A stretch of 64,000 nt of DNA from Verrucomicrobiota bacterium (lineage in GTDB: Bacteria; Chlamydiota; Chlamydiia; Chlamydiales; SM23-39): the NCBI GenBank assembly GCA_018239895.1, contig JAFEGL010000068.1:1-64000 (forward strand), written 5' to 3'. The notes under the pieces are model-generated. The model was not told where the DNA came from, searched no databases, and was given only the letters and a program-made list of their open reading frames with translations. Below are positions 39,860 to 48,772 of the stretch, piece by piece. Both the position numbers and the translations under genes were made by a program. Each line of letters begins with the position of its first letter. Position 1 is the first letter of the stretch.

Positions 39860-40626
39860 AAGAGTCTATATTGACGGCCGAAGATCTTACAGTAACCTAT
39901 GAAAAAAATCCCGTCCTTTGGGATCTCTCCTTTTCCATTCCAAGCGGGGTTCTTGTCGGAATCGTGGGTCCAAACGGCGCGGGGAAAAGCACTCTCCTCA
40001 AAGCGGCTCTAGGTCTCGTCAAACCTCTTTCGGGAAAAATATCCTTCTTCAATCAACCGCTAGATAAAGTCAGGCAACGGATCGCCTATGTTCCGCAGCG
40101 GCAATCTGTCGATTGGGATTTCCCGATCACGGCGCTTCAAGTTGTTCTGATGGGGCGATATGGGCGGCTCGGCTGGTTTGGGAGACCTCGAAAGGCCGAC
40201 CGGGAAGCTGCGGCGAAAGCGCTCGATCTCGTGGGGCTATCTGACTGCGCTAACAGGCAAATCAGCCAACTCTCCGGCGGGCAGCAGCAGCGTCTCTTTC
40301 TCGCCCGGGCTTTCGTCCAGAATCCAGATATTTTCCTCATGGATGAACCGTTCGCCGGCGTCGATTTGACGACGGAGAGAGAGATCATCGATCTTCTCAA
40401 GAAGCAAAAGAATGAGGGGAAGACGATCTTCATCGTCCACCACGACCTCCCGACCGTTGAGACCTACTTTGACTGGACGATTCTCCTCAACAAACGGTTG
40501 ATCGCCTGCGGTCCGACATCCGAAGTATTTTGTCCCGACAACCTCGCGAAGGCATTTGGGAAGACGCCGACTCTCTTCGATGAGGCGGCGAGTCTTTCAG
40601 CCCACAAGATCCGCGGATATTTATGA
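39856..40626 (+). CDS. ytgB: Metal ABC transporter ATP-binding protein YtgB
   Basis: 256 residues. Walker A GPNGAGKSTL, Q-loop PQRQSVDWDFP, signature LSGGQQQR, Walker B DIFLMDEPFAGVD and switch His in IVHHDLP. Overlaps ytgA and ytgC by ATGA, indicating translational coupling of the operon. Confidence 0.96.
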   Translation: MKESILTAEDLTVTYEKNPVLWDLSFSIPSGVLVGIVGPNGAGKSTLLKAALGLVKPLSGKISFFNQPLDKVRQRIAYVPQRQSVDWDFPITALQVVLMGRYGRLGWFGRPRKADREAAAKALDLVGLSDCANRQISQLSGGQQQRLFLARAFVQNPDIFLMDEPFAGVDLTTEREIIDLLKKQKNEGKTIFIVHHDLPTVETYFDWTILLNKRLIACGPTSEVFCPDNLAKAFGKTPTLFDEAASLSAHKIRGYL

Positions 40627-41912
40627 TCGAGTATTTCACCGATCCTGTTCTCCGAGCGCCTACATGGGGTTCCATGCTGATGTGTCTAAGCGCTTCTCTC
40701 ATGGGTGTCTTTGTGTTCCTCCGGAAAAAATCGCTCCTATCCGAATCGCTCTCTCACGCCTCTTACCCGGGCGTTGTCATGGGCGTCGCGATTGTAGCTA
40801 CATTTTTCCCTCAGGCAGAAGAGTGGTCTTTTGCCGCGGTTCTTATCGGCGCATTCATCGCCTCTTTCCTGGGGTTTCAAGCGATCGAGTGGTTGGAAAA
40901 AAAGGGGAAAGTCCGCCCCGATGCAGCCCTCTGTTTCGTCCTCTCCGTTTTCTTCGGAGTCGGCATCGTCGCCGCTTCAGCTTTGCAGGGGACGAATCCC
41001 TCTTGGTTCAAGCAGGTGCAGATGTTTCTTTTCGGCCAGGCGGCGACGATGACCGATATTCACATTGGAATTTACGGCTCGCTTTCCGCTGCCATCGCCC
41101 TCTTTTTATTTGCCGTCTACCGCCCTTTGCAGGCCGTGCTATTCGACTCAAGCTACGCGAAAAGTCTCGGGATCAAAGCTGTCTGGCTTGAGAGGCTCCT
41201 CTTTTGGCTCCTTCTCGTTTCGATCATCGTGGGGATGCGGAGCGTCGGCGTCATCTTGATGTCGGGCATGCTCGTAGCTCCAGCTGTCGCGGCCCGCCAA
41301 TATTCGAACCGTCTCCCGGTTGTGTTTCTCCTCGCGGGGCTCTTCGGCGTCTTGAGCGCCCTGATCGGCCACGTCCTCTCCGTGGAGGCATCGATCCGGT
41401 GGAGCGCCCCTGGGGCAAAGTTCTCATTGCCTACAGGTCCCCTCATCGTTTTAACCGGTACATTTTGGGCCCTATTTTCCCTCGCCTTCGCCCCCAAGCG
41501 CGGGGTTGTGTTTCGCCTTATCCGAATTTACATTTTCCGCTACCGCTGTCTTCAAGAGAACATCTTAAAAACTCTTTGGAAGAAAAAGGCTGTTTTAAGA
41601 TCCGATTTCGATCCCTCTCTCAGCATGGATTGGGTTTTGTGGAGAATGGTCCGCCACGGCTGGCTCTCTCGATCGACGCACTACGAGCTTACGATCGATG
41701 GGGCGCGCAAAGCGGCCTCTCTTGTCCGCCGTCACCGCCTCTGGGAGCTCTATTTGACTAGCTCTCTAGGCCGCGATGCAGAGGAGGTCCACCGGAGCGC
41801 CGAGGAGATGGAGCATATCCTCACGCCCGAGCTCGAAATGCGCCTGACTGAACTTCTCTCCGACCCGAAAAAAGATCCCCACCAGCAGCCGATCCCAGAG
41901 AGGCACCTATGA
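40623..41912 (+). CDS. ytgC: YtgC: metal ABC permease fused to DtxR-like repressor (YtgR)
   Basis: 429 residues. The first ~290 have 8-9 transmembrane spans of ABC-3 permeases. The rest (from about 300) is a DtxR/IdeR-like domain: helix-turn-helix (WVLWRMVRHGWLSRSTHYELTIDGARKAASLVRRHRLWELYL) and metal-sensing motif HRSAEEMEHIL. In C. trachomatis the C-terminal YtgR domain is released by cleavage and represses the operon. The TGA stop (41910-41912) begins at the T of the AT flanking the palindromic element at 41911-42075. Confidence 0.92.
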   Translation: MIEYFTDPVLRAPTWGSMLMCLSASLMGVFVFLRKKSLLSESLSHASYPGVVMGVAIVATFFPQAEEWSFAAVLIGAFIASFLGFQAIEWLEKKGKVRPDAALCFVLSVFFGVGIVAASALQGTNPSWFKQVQMFLFGQAATMTDIHIGIYGSLSAAIALFLFAVYRPLQAVLFDSSYAKSLGIKAVWLERLLFWLLLVSIIVGMRSVGVILMSGMLVAPAVAARQYSNRLPVVFLLAGLFGVLSALIGHVLSVEASIRWSAPGAKFSLPTGPLIVLTGTFWALFSLAFAPKRGVVFRLIRIYIFRYRCLQENILKTLWKKKAVLRSDFDPSLSMDWVLWRMVRHGWLSRSTHYELTIDGARKAASLVRRHRLWELYLTSSLGRDAEEVHRSAEEMEHILTPELEMRLTELLSDPKKDPHQQPIPERHL

Positions 41913-42075
41913 ACCTATCCGCAAAGTCTTTTGGGCCATCCCGAGTTTCGGCCGGCGCTTTTCGAAAGAAAAGGCCGAGGCCATATTTGCGTCCCGATAT
42001 TGACCTTGGCTTTTCTTTCAAAAATCGCTCGCCCGAATCCTCGGGCTTGCCGCAAAACACTTTACGGATAGTTTC
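41911..42075. mobile_element. Palindromic element, copy 2 (uninterrupted)
   Basis: 165 bp, one long imperfect palindrome. The ends are GAACCTATCCGCAAAGT and the complement of GAAACTATCCGTAAAGT. AT flanks on both sides (41909-41910 and 42076-42077). The right-hand AT plus G is the start codon of ytgD. Without the element the junction would read ATGAAT, an ATGA overlap like those of ytgA/B and ytgB/C. Confidence 0.8.
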
Positions 42076-43053
42076 ATGAATCCTTATTGGGACTGCAACT
42101 TCTTTGAATTTTTCGGTCTGCTTCTCAAGCGAGCTGCCCTTTTCCTTGTGGGGCAAACTTCGACTTTAGCTTCCGACGAGACGCAAATCCTCGTCTTAAG
42201 TGCCGTGGCGATTTCTTGCGGCTTGATCGGCCCCTTCCTCGTCCTCAAACGGATGTCGATGCTCGCCAATTCCCTTTCCCACACAATCCTTCTCGGGATC
42301 TCTCTCGCCGCCCTTGCCGCGGGAGCTTTGTGGGGGGGGGAATGGTTCGATTGGAAGACCCTTTTCTTTGGCTCTCTCTTCGCCGCCTTCCTCACGGCCC
42401 TTTTCACCGAGACGCTCACCCGGTTTTTCCGCCTCCAGGAAGATGCGAGCATCGGTCTCGTCTTCACGGCCCTTTTTGCCCTCGGGATCACGATTGTGAG
42501 TCTCTATCTGCGCGACGTCCACCTCGGCATCGAAGCGGTAATGGGCAATGCGGATGCCCTCAAGATCTCCGATATCCGTTTTCCCGCCCTTTTCATTGCG
42601 ATCAATGGCTCGATCCTTTTTCTTTTTTTCAAGCAATTTCAGCTCTCGAGCTTCGACTCTGACCTGGCTGCAACAGTCGGACTCAAGGTCGGTTTTTTCC
42701 GCTACCTGCTCCTTTTTCTCACAGCGGGAACTTGCATTGGCGCCTTCCGCTCCGTCGGCGTAATCCTCGTCCTCGCTTTCTTGACGGGGCCTTACCTCAC
42801 GGCCCGCCTCTTTTCCAATAAACTCTCTCATCTTCTTTTCTGGACGCCGCTTGCAGGCGTTGCAGCCGCATGCATCGGCGTCGCCCTTTCGCGCCACCTC
42901 TTTTCCGTCTACGGGCTTGCCCTGTCGACAGGAGGCCTCGTCGCCACCTCCATCGGCCTCCTCTACGTTATCGCCAGGACAGTAGCCCACGTACGCAAAA
43001 AAGCGGCGGGGAAGCCCCGCATCCCATTTTTCACCACAGAGTCAAAGAGATAG
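42076..43053 (+). CDS. ytgD: Metal ABC transporter permease YtgD
   Basis: 325 residues, ABC-3 family, about 8 transmembrane helices (LVLKRMSMLANSLSHTILLGISLA is the coupling region). Pairs with YtgC and YtgB to import iron or manganese into the cytosol. Its start lies against the palindromic element. The sequence ACGGATAG in the element may serve as ribosome-binding site. Confidence 0.93.
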   Translation: MNPYWDCNFFEFFGLLLKRAALFLVGQTSTLASDETQILVLSAVAISCGLIGPFLVLKRMSMLANSLSHTILLGISLAALAAGALWGGEWFDWKTLFFGSLFAAFLTALFTETLTRFFRLQEDASIGLVFTALFALGITIVSLYLRDVHLGIEAVMGNADALKISDIRFPALFIAINGSILFLFFKQFQLSSFDSDLAATVGLKVGFFRYLLLFLTAGTCIGAFRSVGVILVLAFLTGPYLTARLFSNKLSHLLFWTPLAGVAAACIGVALSRHLFSVYGLALSTGGLVATSIGLLYVIARTVAHVRKKAAGKPRIPFFTTESKR

Positions 43054-43082
43054 GAAAAAGAGGTTAAATTCTGTCCTGATTA

Positions 43083-43161
43083 TCATGCCTATCCTGTTAT
43101 CTCTCATGAAGAGGTACAGGATATGCATGATCGGCTTTGCCGGCATGGTAAGCAGGCTAGT
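43083..43161. repeat. Intergenic repeat family B, copy 2
   Basis: Matches 11286-11351: TCTCATGAAGAGGTACAGGA, TATGCATGATCGGC and TGCCGGCATG are shared. Non-coding. Part of the 449-bp gap between ytgD and dxr. Confidence 0.75.
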
Positions 43162-43280
43162 AAAAATACTTCATGCTTCAAATTAGAAAAAGCTGTCGGG
43201 TTGTGCTCTTCTTTCCAGACCGTTGACATGAACTCAGCGGAAAGTCCCCTTGAAACTTCTTAGATTGGACTCGTCTGAAT

Positions 43281-43440
43281 TTTATCAGCGCAGAGGTAAA
43301 CGGAGCCTAGAGAGACGCAGAGGGAAAGTATAAGAAAAAATTAGAGGTAGATCGGGGCCTTGCCCGGAGATAGAGAGTATCCTTCAAACAGAACCTGAAA
43401 ACTCTGTCTAGGTGGAAAGCTTGAGCAGCCCCCCACGGTC
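43281..43440. repeat. Intergenic repeat family A, copy 2
   Basis: Diverged copy of the 5352-5560 repeat; shares CAGCGCAGAGGTAAA-like, GAGAGACGCAGAGG, AAAATTAGAG, CTTGCCCGGAG and TATCCTTC, but lacks the right-hand inverted arm. Fills the region upstream of dxr; I see no gene in it. Confidence 0.7.
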
Positions 43441-43502
43441 TATCCTTCGATTTATCTCTCGAATTGCATAATTTACAAAAACCTTTTATCCTTTTTGTCA
43501 TC

Positions 43503-44636
43503 ATGACAAAACGGATCGCCATTTTAGGAAGCACGGGCTCGATTGGGACTAGCACCCTTGCGGTCGTAAAACATTTGCCCGGGGAGTTTACAGTCGCTGC
43601 TCTGGCTGCAAGATCCAATATTGAACTTTTGGAAAGGCAGGTTAGGGAATTTTCTCCAGAGTTAGTAGCCGTTTATGAGGAAAGGGGGGCCCTTGAGCTG
43701 CAAAGGCGCATTCCTCACGTTCGGGTTCTCGCTGGAATGGAGGGGCTCAAGGCCGTCGCCGAGTATTCGGGAGCCGATTTTGTGATGCTCGCCATGGCGG
43801 GGAGCGCCGGATTGGAACCTGCGGTTGCAGCTATTCGAGCCGGCAAACAAATTGGACTCGCCAACAAAGAGATCATGATCGCCGGGGGCGAGCTCGTCAG
43901 TCAATTGGCGAGGGAAAAGGGCGTTGATATTCTGCCGGTCGATAGCGAACATAGCGCCCTCTTTCAGTGTCTGAAAGGGGAGAAGCGGGAGCAGGTTCGA
44001 AGGTTGATACTTACGGCTTCTGGCGGCCCATTTAGGAAAAAAAGCTATGAGGAGTTGGAGCGCGTCACAGTGGCGGAGGCTCTGAAGCACCCCAATTGGA
44101 CCATGGGGGCGAGAGTCACGATCGATAGCTCCACGTTGATGAATAAAGGACTCGAGATGATCGAGGCCCGGTGGCTCTTTGGGATTGAGAAGATCGAAGT
44201 GGTGGTTCACCCGCAAAGTCTCATCCACAGCATGGTCGAGTATGTCGACGGCTCCATCATAGCTCAAATCTCAAAACCTGACATGGTTTTGCCCATCCAG
44301 TATGCGATGACTTATCCTGAAAGAAAGCAGGGAATGCTTCCGCCGTTTGATTTTAGACAGTTTTCTGAAATGACTTTCGAAGAGCCCGATAAGAAAAAAT
44401 TTGTTTGCCTCCAGCTGGCTATCGACGCACTGGCTGAGGGGCGGAGCTATCCTTGCTTCTTGAATGCGGCGGGAGAAGTCCTCGTCGAGAGATTTTTGAC
44501 AGGGCAGATTTCCTGGATAGAAATCGGTCGAAAATTGGATAAATTAATGTCTTCCCATAGAGCAGCCGATGTGTTAACCTTGGATTCGATTTTATCAGTA
44601 GATCGGCTAGCTAGAGAAATTGCGAAAAAGGCTTAA
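43503..44636 (+). CDS. dxr: 1-deoxy-D-xylulose 5-phosphate reductoisomerase
   Basis: Second step of the MEP isoprenoid pathway, NADPH dependent. 377 residues from ATG 43503 (MTKRIAILGSTGSIGTSTL); the 13 residues upstream in frame are non-conserved. Motifs: GSTGSIGTS (NADPH), ANKEIMIAGGELV, PVDSEHSALFQCL (metal), TASGGPFR, HPNWTMGARVTIDSSTLMNKGLEMIEA. rseP starts immediately after its stop (TAAATG). Confidence 0.98.
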   Translation: MTKRIAILGSTGSIGTSTLAVVKHLPGEFTVAALAARSNIELLERQVREFSPELVAVYEERGALELQRRIPHVRVLAGMEGLKAVAEYSGADFVMLAMAGSAGLEPAVAAIRAGKQIGLANKEIMIAGGELVSQLAREKGVDILPVDSEHSALFQCLKGEKREQVRRLILTASGGPFRKKSYEELERVTVAEALKHPNWTMGARVTIDSSTLMNKGLEMIEARWLFGIEKIEVVVHPQSLIHSMVEYVDGSIIAQISKPDMVLPIQYAMTYPERKQGMLPPFDFRQFSEMTFEEPDKKKFVCLQLAIDALAEGRSYPCFLNAAGEVLVERFLTGQISWIEIGRKLDKLMSSHRAADVLTLDSILSVDRLAREIAKKA

Positions 44637-46547
44637 ATGAACCTCGTTTACATTCTGCTCGCTATCGCGGGCCTCGGACTTTTGGTTTTCATTCACGAAC
44701 TTGGCCACTATTTCGCCGCCCGCTGGGTCGGCATGAGGGTCGAAGCTTTCGGCATCGGCTTTGGAAAACCGATCTACACTTGGCTCCACAAAGGAGTCAA
44801 ATGGAACCTCTGCATGCTCCCTTTCGGCGGCTATGTCAAAATCGCAGGGATGCAGAAAGAAGGCGTTTTAGAACCGTCAGAAATTCCCGATGGATTTTTT
44901 GGGAAATCTCCCGCGAAGCGGATCTTTGTTGCACTAGCTGGACCTTTAGTCAATATTATCTTCGCCATGCTCGTCTTTTGCGCTCTTTGGCTTGCCGGCG
45001 GCAGAACGAAAACGTTTAGCGAATATACTCACAGAATCGGTTGGGTCGAACCCAACTCCACCTTATATGCCAACGGAGTCAGGCCGGGCGACTTCATCCA
45101 AAAATACGATGGCCATCCCTACAACGGGATCAAGGATCTGCTCATCGCCTCCGCCATGGAGAATCCGACAACCCGGATCGAAGGCTATAAGATTGATTAC
45201 GAGACTGGCTCCCACTCCCATTTCGACTACACGCTGAAGAATTCTGAAGATCCAAGTAGAGACCTTCGGACGATCGGCGTAGCCGAGCCTGCCAGCTATT
45301 TGATTTATAACGAGAGGGGGGTGCCCGATGGCGCGCCGATCCTCAGCAGCGGAATTAAAGCGGGAGATCGGATCGTATGGGCCGATGGGGAAGTCCTCTT
45401 CTCAATCCGGCAGCTCAGCTCTGTTTTGAACGACTCGACCGTATTCATCACTGCCCGGCGGGGAAATGAGGTATTTCATACAAAAGTGCCCCGCGTCCAC
45501 CTCGACGAGCTGAAGATCTCTTCTTACGAAAAAGCGGAGATCGACGATTGGCAACACGAAGCGAATATTAAAGCAAAATTGGCCGACCTCTGGTTTGTCC
45601 CATATAGTTTATCTCCCACCTGCGGCATCGAAAGCCGGCTCGCCTTCATCGACGACCTCGACCAGAAAAAAGCGTTCCAAACGTGCGACCGCTGCTCCTA
45701 CTTCAATCCGCTTCAAGAGGGCGATGTCATCTTGGCGGTCAACAGCCATCCTGTCCAAAATTCGTATGAGTTTCTACAGTGGATGCAGGTTCGAGAAACT
45801 CTCCTCATCGTAGAAAGAGATCCAGCTCCCGCCCAAATTCCTCAATGGACAGACGCAGACCGGCAATTCGACGACTTCAAACCCTCCGATCTTCGCGCTC
45901 TCGTTTCGAGAATCGGGACAGATGAGCCCTTGACCGCGTCGGGCAATCTCTATTTCCTCAATCCGATCGTGCCGCTCCCCTATCGCGAGATGCCTCTTTC
46001 GGAAGAGATCAAAACCAACTTTGCCCGCGAACTCGACAAGCAGAGAAAAGAGATCGAAGCGATCAAAGACACTCAACAAAAAGAGACAGCTCTCAAGCAA
46101 TTTGAATCTCAGCAAAACCGGCTTGTCCTTGGCGCCGCACTCCAAGATCGGAACGTCATTTACAACCCGACTCCGATGCAGCAGTTTAGCGACGTTTTGA
46201 GCGACACTTGGCGCACTCTGACCGGCCTTTTCTCCGGCAACCTCAGCCCCAAATACGTCAGCGGCCCCGTTGGCATCGTCCGGGTCGTCCACTACAGCTG
46301 GAGTTTGGGACTGTCGGAAGCCTCCTACTGGATGGCCGTCATCAGCCTCAGCCTTGGCCTCATCAACTTGCTGCCGCTGCCAGTCCTCGACGGAGGCCAC
46401 ATCGTCTTTTCCGTTGTCGAGATGTTTACTCGAAAACCTATTAAAGCCAAAACGATGGAGAGGCTCGTGATTCCGTTTGTGGGACTCCTCATCGTCTTTT
46501 TCATCTATATCACCTACCAGGACATCTCCCGCTTTTTTGGAAAATAG
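44637..46547 (+). CDS. rseP: Site-2 protease RseP (YaeL-type), enlarged periplasmic region
   Basis: Intramembrane zinc metalloprotease. HELGH (His20, Glu21, His24) in the first membrane helix, PDZ regions in the periplasm, and the second metal site LPVLDGGH near the C-terminus. 636 residues, larger than the ~450 of E. coli, as in other chlamydiae, due to extended PDZ/linker parts. Directly follows dxr with no gap, and argR starts 2 bp after it, so the three are cotranscribed. Confidence 0.95.
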   Translation: MNLVYILLAIAGLGLLVFIHELGHYFAARWVGMRVEAFGIGFGKPIYTWLHKGVKWNLCMLPFGGYVKIAGMQKEGVLEPSEIPDGFFGKSPAKRIFVALAGPLVNIIFAMLVFCALWLAGGRTKTFSEYTHRIGWVEPNSTLYANGVRPGDFIQKYDGHPYNGIKDLLIASAMENPTTRIEGYKIDYETGSHSHFDYTLKNSEDPSRDLRTIGVAEPASYLIYNERGVPDGAPILSSGIKAGDRIVWADGEVLFSIRQLSSVLNDSTVFITARRGNEVFHTKVPRVHLDELKISSYEKAEIDDWQHEANIKAKLADLWFVPYSLSPTCGIESRLAFIDDLDQKKAFQTCDRCSYFNPLQEGDVILAVNSHPVQNSYEFLQWMQVRETLLIVERDPAPAQIPQWTDADRQFDDFKPSDLRALVSRIGTDEPLTASGNLYFLNPIVPLPYREMPLSEEIKTNFARELDKQRKEIEAIKDTQQKETALKQFESQQNRLVLGAALQDRNVIYNPTPMQQFSDVLSDTWRTLTGLFSGNLSPKYVSGPVGIVRVVHYSWSLGLSEASYWMAVISLSLGLINLLPLPVLDGGHIVFSVVEMFTRKPIKAKTMERLVIPFVGLLIVFFIYITYQDISRFFGK

Positions 46548-46549
46548 CC

Positions 46550-46999
46550 ATGACAGAGAATAGATTGATCGAAGCTTTGCGCAAACTCCTCATGGGAGGC
46601 GAAGCATCGACTCAAGAAGCTCTCTGCTTTGCTCTGCAAAAACAAGGCTACGAAGCCAATCAGTCTAAAGTTTCGCGCCTCCTACGCAAAATCGGCGCGA
46701 TCAAAGCTGAGAACATCGAAGGGGATGTCGTTTACACGCTGCCGCGCGAACCAGCGCCCCCTTCGATGAACATGTCCTTAGGGGATCTAATCCTCGACAT
46801 CAAAGCCAACGAGGCCCTCGTGGTCATTTTCACCAGCCCCGGCTCCGCCTCGATGATCGCGCGGGTTCTCGACTACCAGCAGATCAACACCCAGATTCTG
46901 GCGACTCTCGCCGGCGACGACACCCTTTTTGTCGCCCCCAAATCGATCAAAGAGACTCAAAAGCTCTACCTCGAAATCAAAAATCTCCTGAAAAAATAA
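46550..46999 (+). CDS. argR: Arginine repressor ArgR
   Basis: 149 residues: N-terminal winged helix (ALCFALQKQGYEANQSKVSRLLRKIGAIK) and C-terminal hexamerisation/arginine-binding domain (NEALVVIFTSPGSASMIARVLDY, ATLAGDDTLFVAPKS). Arginine-dependent repressor binding ARG boxes; two such boxes lie 53-86 bp after the stop. In C. pneumoniae argR sits with glnPQ; here it is tied to rseP and precedes the dapF cluster. Confidence 0.95.
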   Translation: MTENRLIEALRKLLMGGEASTQEALCFALQKQGYEANQSKVSRLLRKIGAIKAENIEGDVVYTLPREPAPPSMNMSLGDLILDIKANEALVVIFTSPGSASMIARVLDYQQINTQILATLAGDDTLFVAPKSIKETQKLYLEIKNLLKK

Positions 47000-47051
47000 C
47001 ACGCCTTTATTTCACAACACATTGTACGTCAGAGTTTTGTTTTGCCTGTTG

Positions 47052-47085
47052 TGCATAAATATGCAAATATTGTAGTATTTATGCA
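47052..47085. promoter_or_regulatory. Pair of ARG boxes (ArgR operator)
   Basis: Box 1, TGCATAAATATGCA (47052-47065), is a perfect match to the E. coli consensus TGMATWWWWATKCA and a perfect palindrome. Box 2 (47072-47085, GTAGTATTTATGCA) matches 11 of 14. Centre distance is 20 bp, about two helical turns, as for paired operators. It is 117 bp upstream of the 47202 gene and just after argR. Confidence 0.8.
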
Positions 47086-47201
47086 TATGAAGAAGTTGCC
47101 TATTTCCACTCTTTCTTCTCTCTCCAGCCGGCGACGCCGGCGCTTGCGCGGATAGCCGCACACCTATTTTTCCACCAAATTTTTTAACTACAGGTTTATT
47201 T

Positions 47202-48008
47202 ATGAGTATTTCTAGTTCATCGTTTTCGTTTGCGTCTTTGAATCAAGATGCTTACAAGTTTCAGGTTCAATTTTCAGATGCGGCAGGAAAGCCGGTCTCT
47301 GAAAAATCGTTTGTGTTTACCCAGACACAAAGCCCATCTGAGGATACCGAGACCTTGGATGTCTATTCCCAAAATGGCGTCTGCCGATCCAACGTTTTGA
47401 AACATCTTTTTAGCCAAGAGGATGTTTTGGGCGTGCAAAACGTGGCCAAGAAAGCGATCCAGGCGAATGGCCCCGTCGTCTACGTCTTAGATTTAAAAGG
47501 GATCAATAAAGGGTATTTAGATCCGACGATTCCTAAATGCGAAGAAGCTGTCTGCGACTTTTTCAAAAGCGAAGAGGCTGACGACGCTTGGACTGGTGCA
47601 GCGCAAGATGTCCACAAAGTTTTTCAAAAGAATTTGCCGGTTGATTTTGTCCTTTGCGAAGGGAGTTTGAAAACAAAGTTAGTTTCTGAATTTTCCGATG
47701 AGGAAGCTGGCTTTTTGCTTAGCAAGAAGGGAGTAACAGCTTTCTGTCAAGTCGCCGAGCCGTTCATGAACGGGTTCAAACTGGGCCAAGAGGTGAAAGG
47801 GATCGCGGCTAAAGATTACATGGCTCCCGTCTCTAAGAAAGTAGAAGTTTTTCATCCGACACAAAAGAGCACTGTTTTGTATCCGGATGCTTACAAAGAG
47901 ATCTATTCTTTGAATGGAGCTTATGCGAAATCACTCTCAGGTGTCTTTTCGGTTTCGGGCGATTTCGATGAGGAGACTGGCATCACTTCAATGACGGTAG
48001 AGAGATAA
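47202..48008 (+). CDS. Hypothetical protein preceding dapF
   Basis: 268 residues, no recognised domain. No signal peptide or membrane span. The N-terminus is Ser-rich (MSISSSSFSFAS), the middle holds beta-strands and helices (VVYVLDLKGINKGYLDPTIPKCEEAVCDFF), and the end (GDFDEETGITSMTVER) is polar. dapF begins 3 bp after its stop, so they are one operon, controlled most likely through the ARG boxes upstream. Its function could relate to amino-acid or DAP supply, but that is only inferred from position. Confidence 0.7.
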   Translation: MSISSSSFSFASLNQDAYKFQVQFSDAAGKPVSEKSFVFTQTQSPSEDTETLDVYSQNGVCRSNVLKHLFSQEDVLGVQNVAKKAIQANGPVVYVLDLKGINKGYLDPTIPKCEEAVCDFFKSEEADDAWTGAAQDVHKVFQKNLPVDFVLCEGSLKTKLVSEFSDEEAGFLLSKKGVTAFCQVAEPFMNGFKLGQEVKGIAAKDYMAPVSKKVEVFHPTQKSTVLYPDAYKEIYSLNGAYAKSLSGVFSVSGDFDEETGITSMTVER

Positions 48009-48010
48009 AT

Positions 48011-48748
48011 ATGGAATATCAACTCGCCGAAGCATGCCAAAATACATTCATCCTTTTCGATTGTTTAGAAAAACAGAAGATCGACGAGGAGTTTTTACAA
48101 GAGGCTCAGAAGCTTTTGAAGAAAGAGAACCGGGACGACGCCCTCATCTTGATCGGCGCCCAGTCTGACCAAAATTCTCTCTCGGCGCAGATGTTGGTTT
48201 TAGGATGGGACGGAACTCTCGCCGAATTTTGCGGCAACGGTTCGCGGTGCGCCGCAGCCTATTTGTTCCAGCATTACCCCGGATATGAGAATTACTTTTT
48301 AAATTCTCATCGGTTGGAGCGCCACGGCGAGAAGGTCTATTCGATCCAATTGCCTTCGCCCTCTTTTGAGCTGAACCCCCGGTTTGTCTCGGAGGAGCCG
48401 CTCTTTGGACTCCAGTATGTGGAGACTCTCGAGCCCCACTTGGTCTATTTCGGGAAAATGGGAGACGAAGAGTTGTTGGCTTTGGGACAAGAGATCAACC
48501 GGCGGAAAGACCTTTTTCCTCTCGGGATCAATGTGAACGCCTGCGAAGTTTTAGGGAGCCGAGAGCTCTACGTTAAAACCTATGAGCGGGGAGTGCAGAG
48601 ATTGACCCGCTCCTGCGGGACCGGCTCGATGGCTTGCGCGGCCGCTTTCCAATCGAAAGGATCTGTTCACGTATTGACTCCAGGTGGAAAACTGGAGATC
48701 GATCTCCGAGAAGATGGGATCGCTTTGAAAGGGGAAGCTCTGGTATAA
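48011..48748 (+). CDS. dapF: Diaminopimelate epimerase
   Basis: Interconverts LL- and meso-DAP for peptidoglycan. 245 residues. Two catalytic Cys: Cys74 in AEFCGNGSRC and Cys202 in TRSCGTGSMAC. N-terminal NTFIL strand and C-terminal TPGGKLEIDLREDG are typical. Slightly shorter than the usual 270-280. Supplies the substrate for MurE in this window. Overlapping operon with the unknown gene, GAGAGATAA ahead of its ATG. Confidence 0.95.
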   Translation: MEYQLAEACQNTFILFDCLEKQKIDEEFLQEAQKLLKKENRDDALILIGAQSDQNSLSAQMLVLGWDGTLAEFCGNGSRCAAAYLFQHYPGYENYFLNSHRLERHGEKVYSIQLPSPSFELNPRFVSEEPLFGLQYVETLEPHLVYFGKMGDEELLALGQEINRRKDLFPLGINVNACEVLGSRELYVKTYERGVQRLTRSCGTGSMACAAAFQSKGSVHVLTPGGKLEIDLREDGIALKGEALV

Positions 48749-48772
48749 TTTCCCCTTTTTTAGGGAGAAAAA

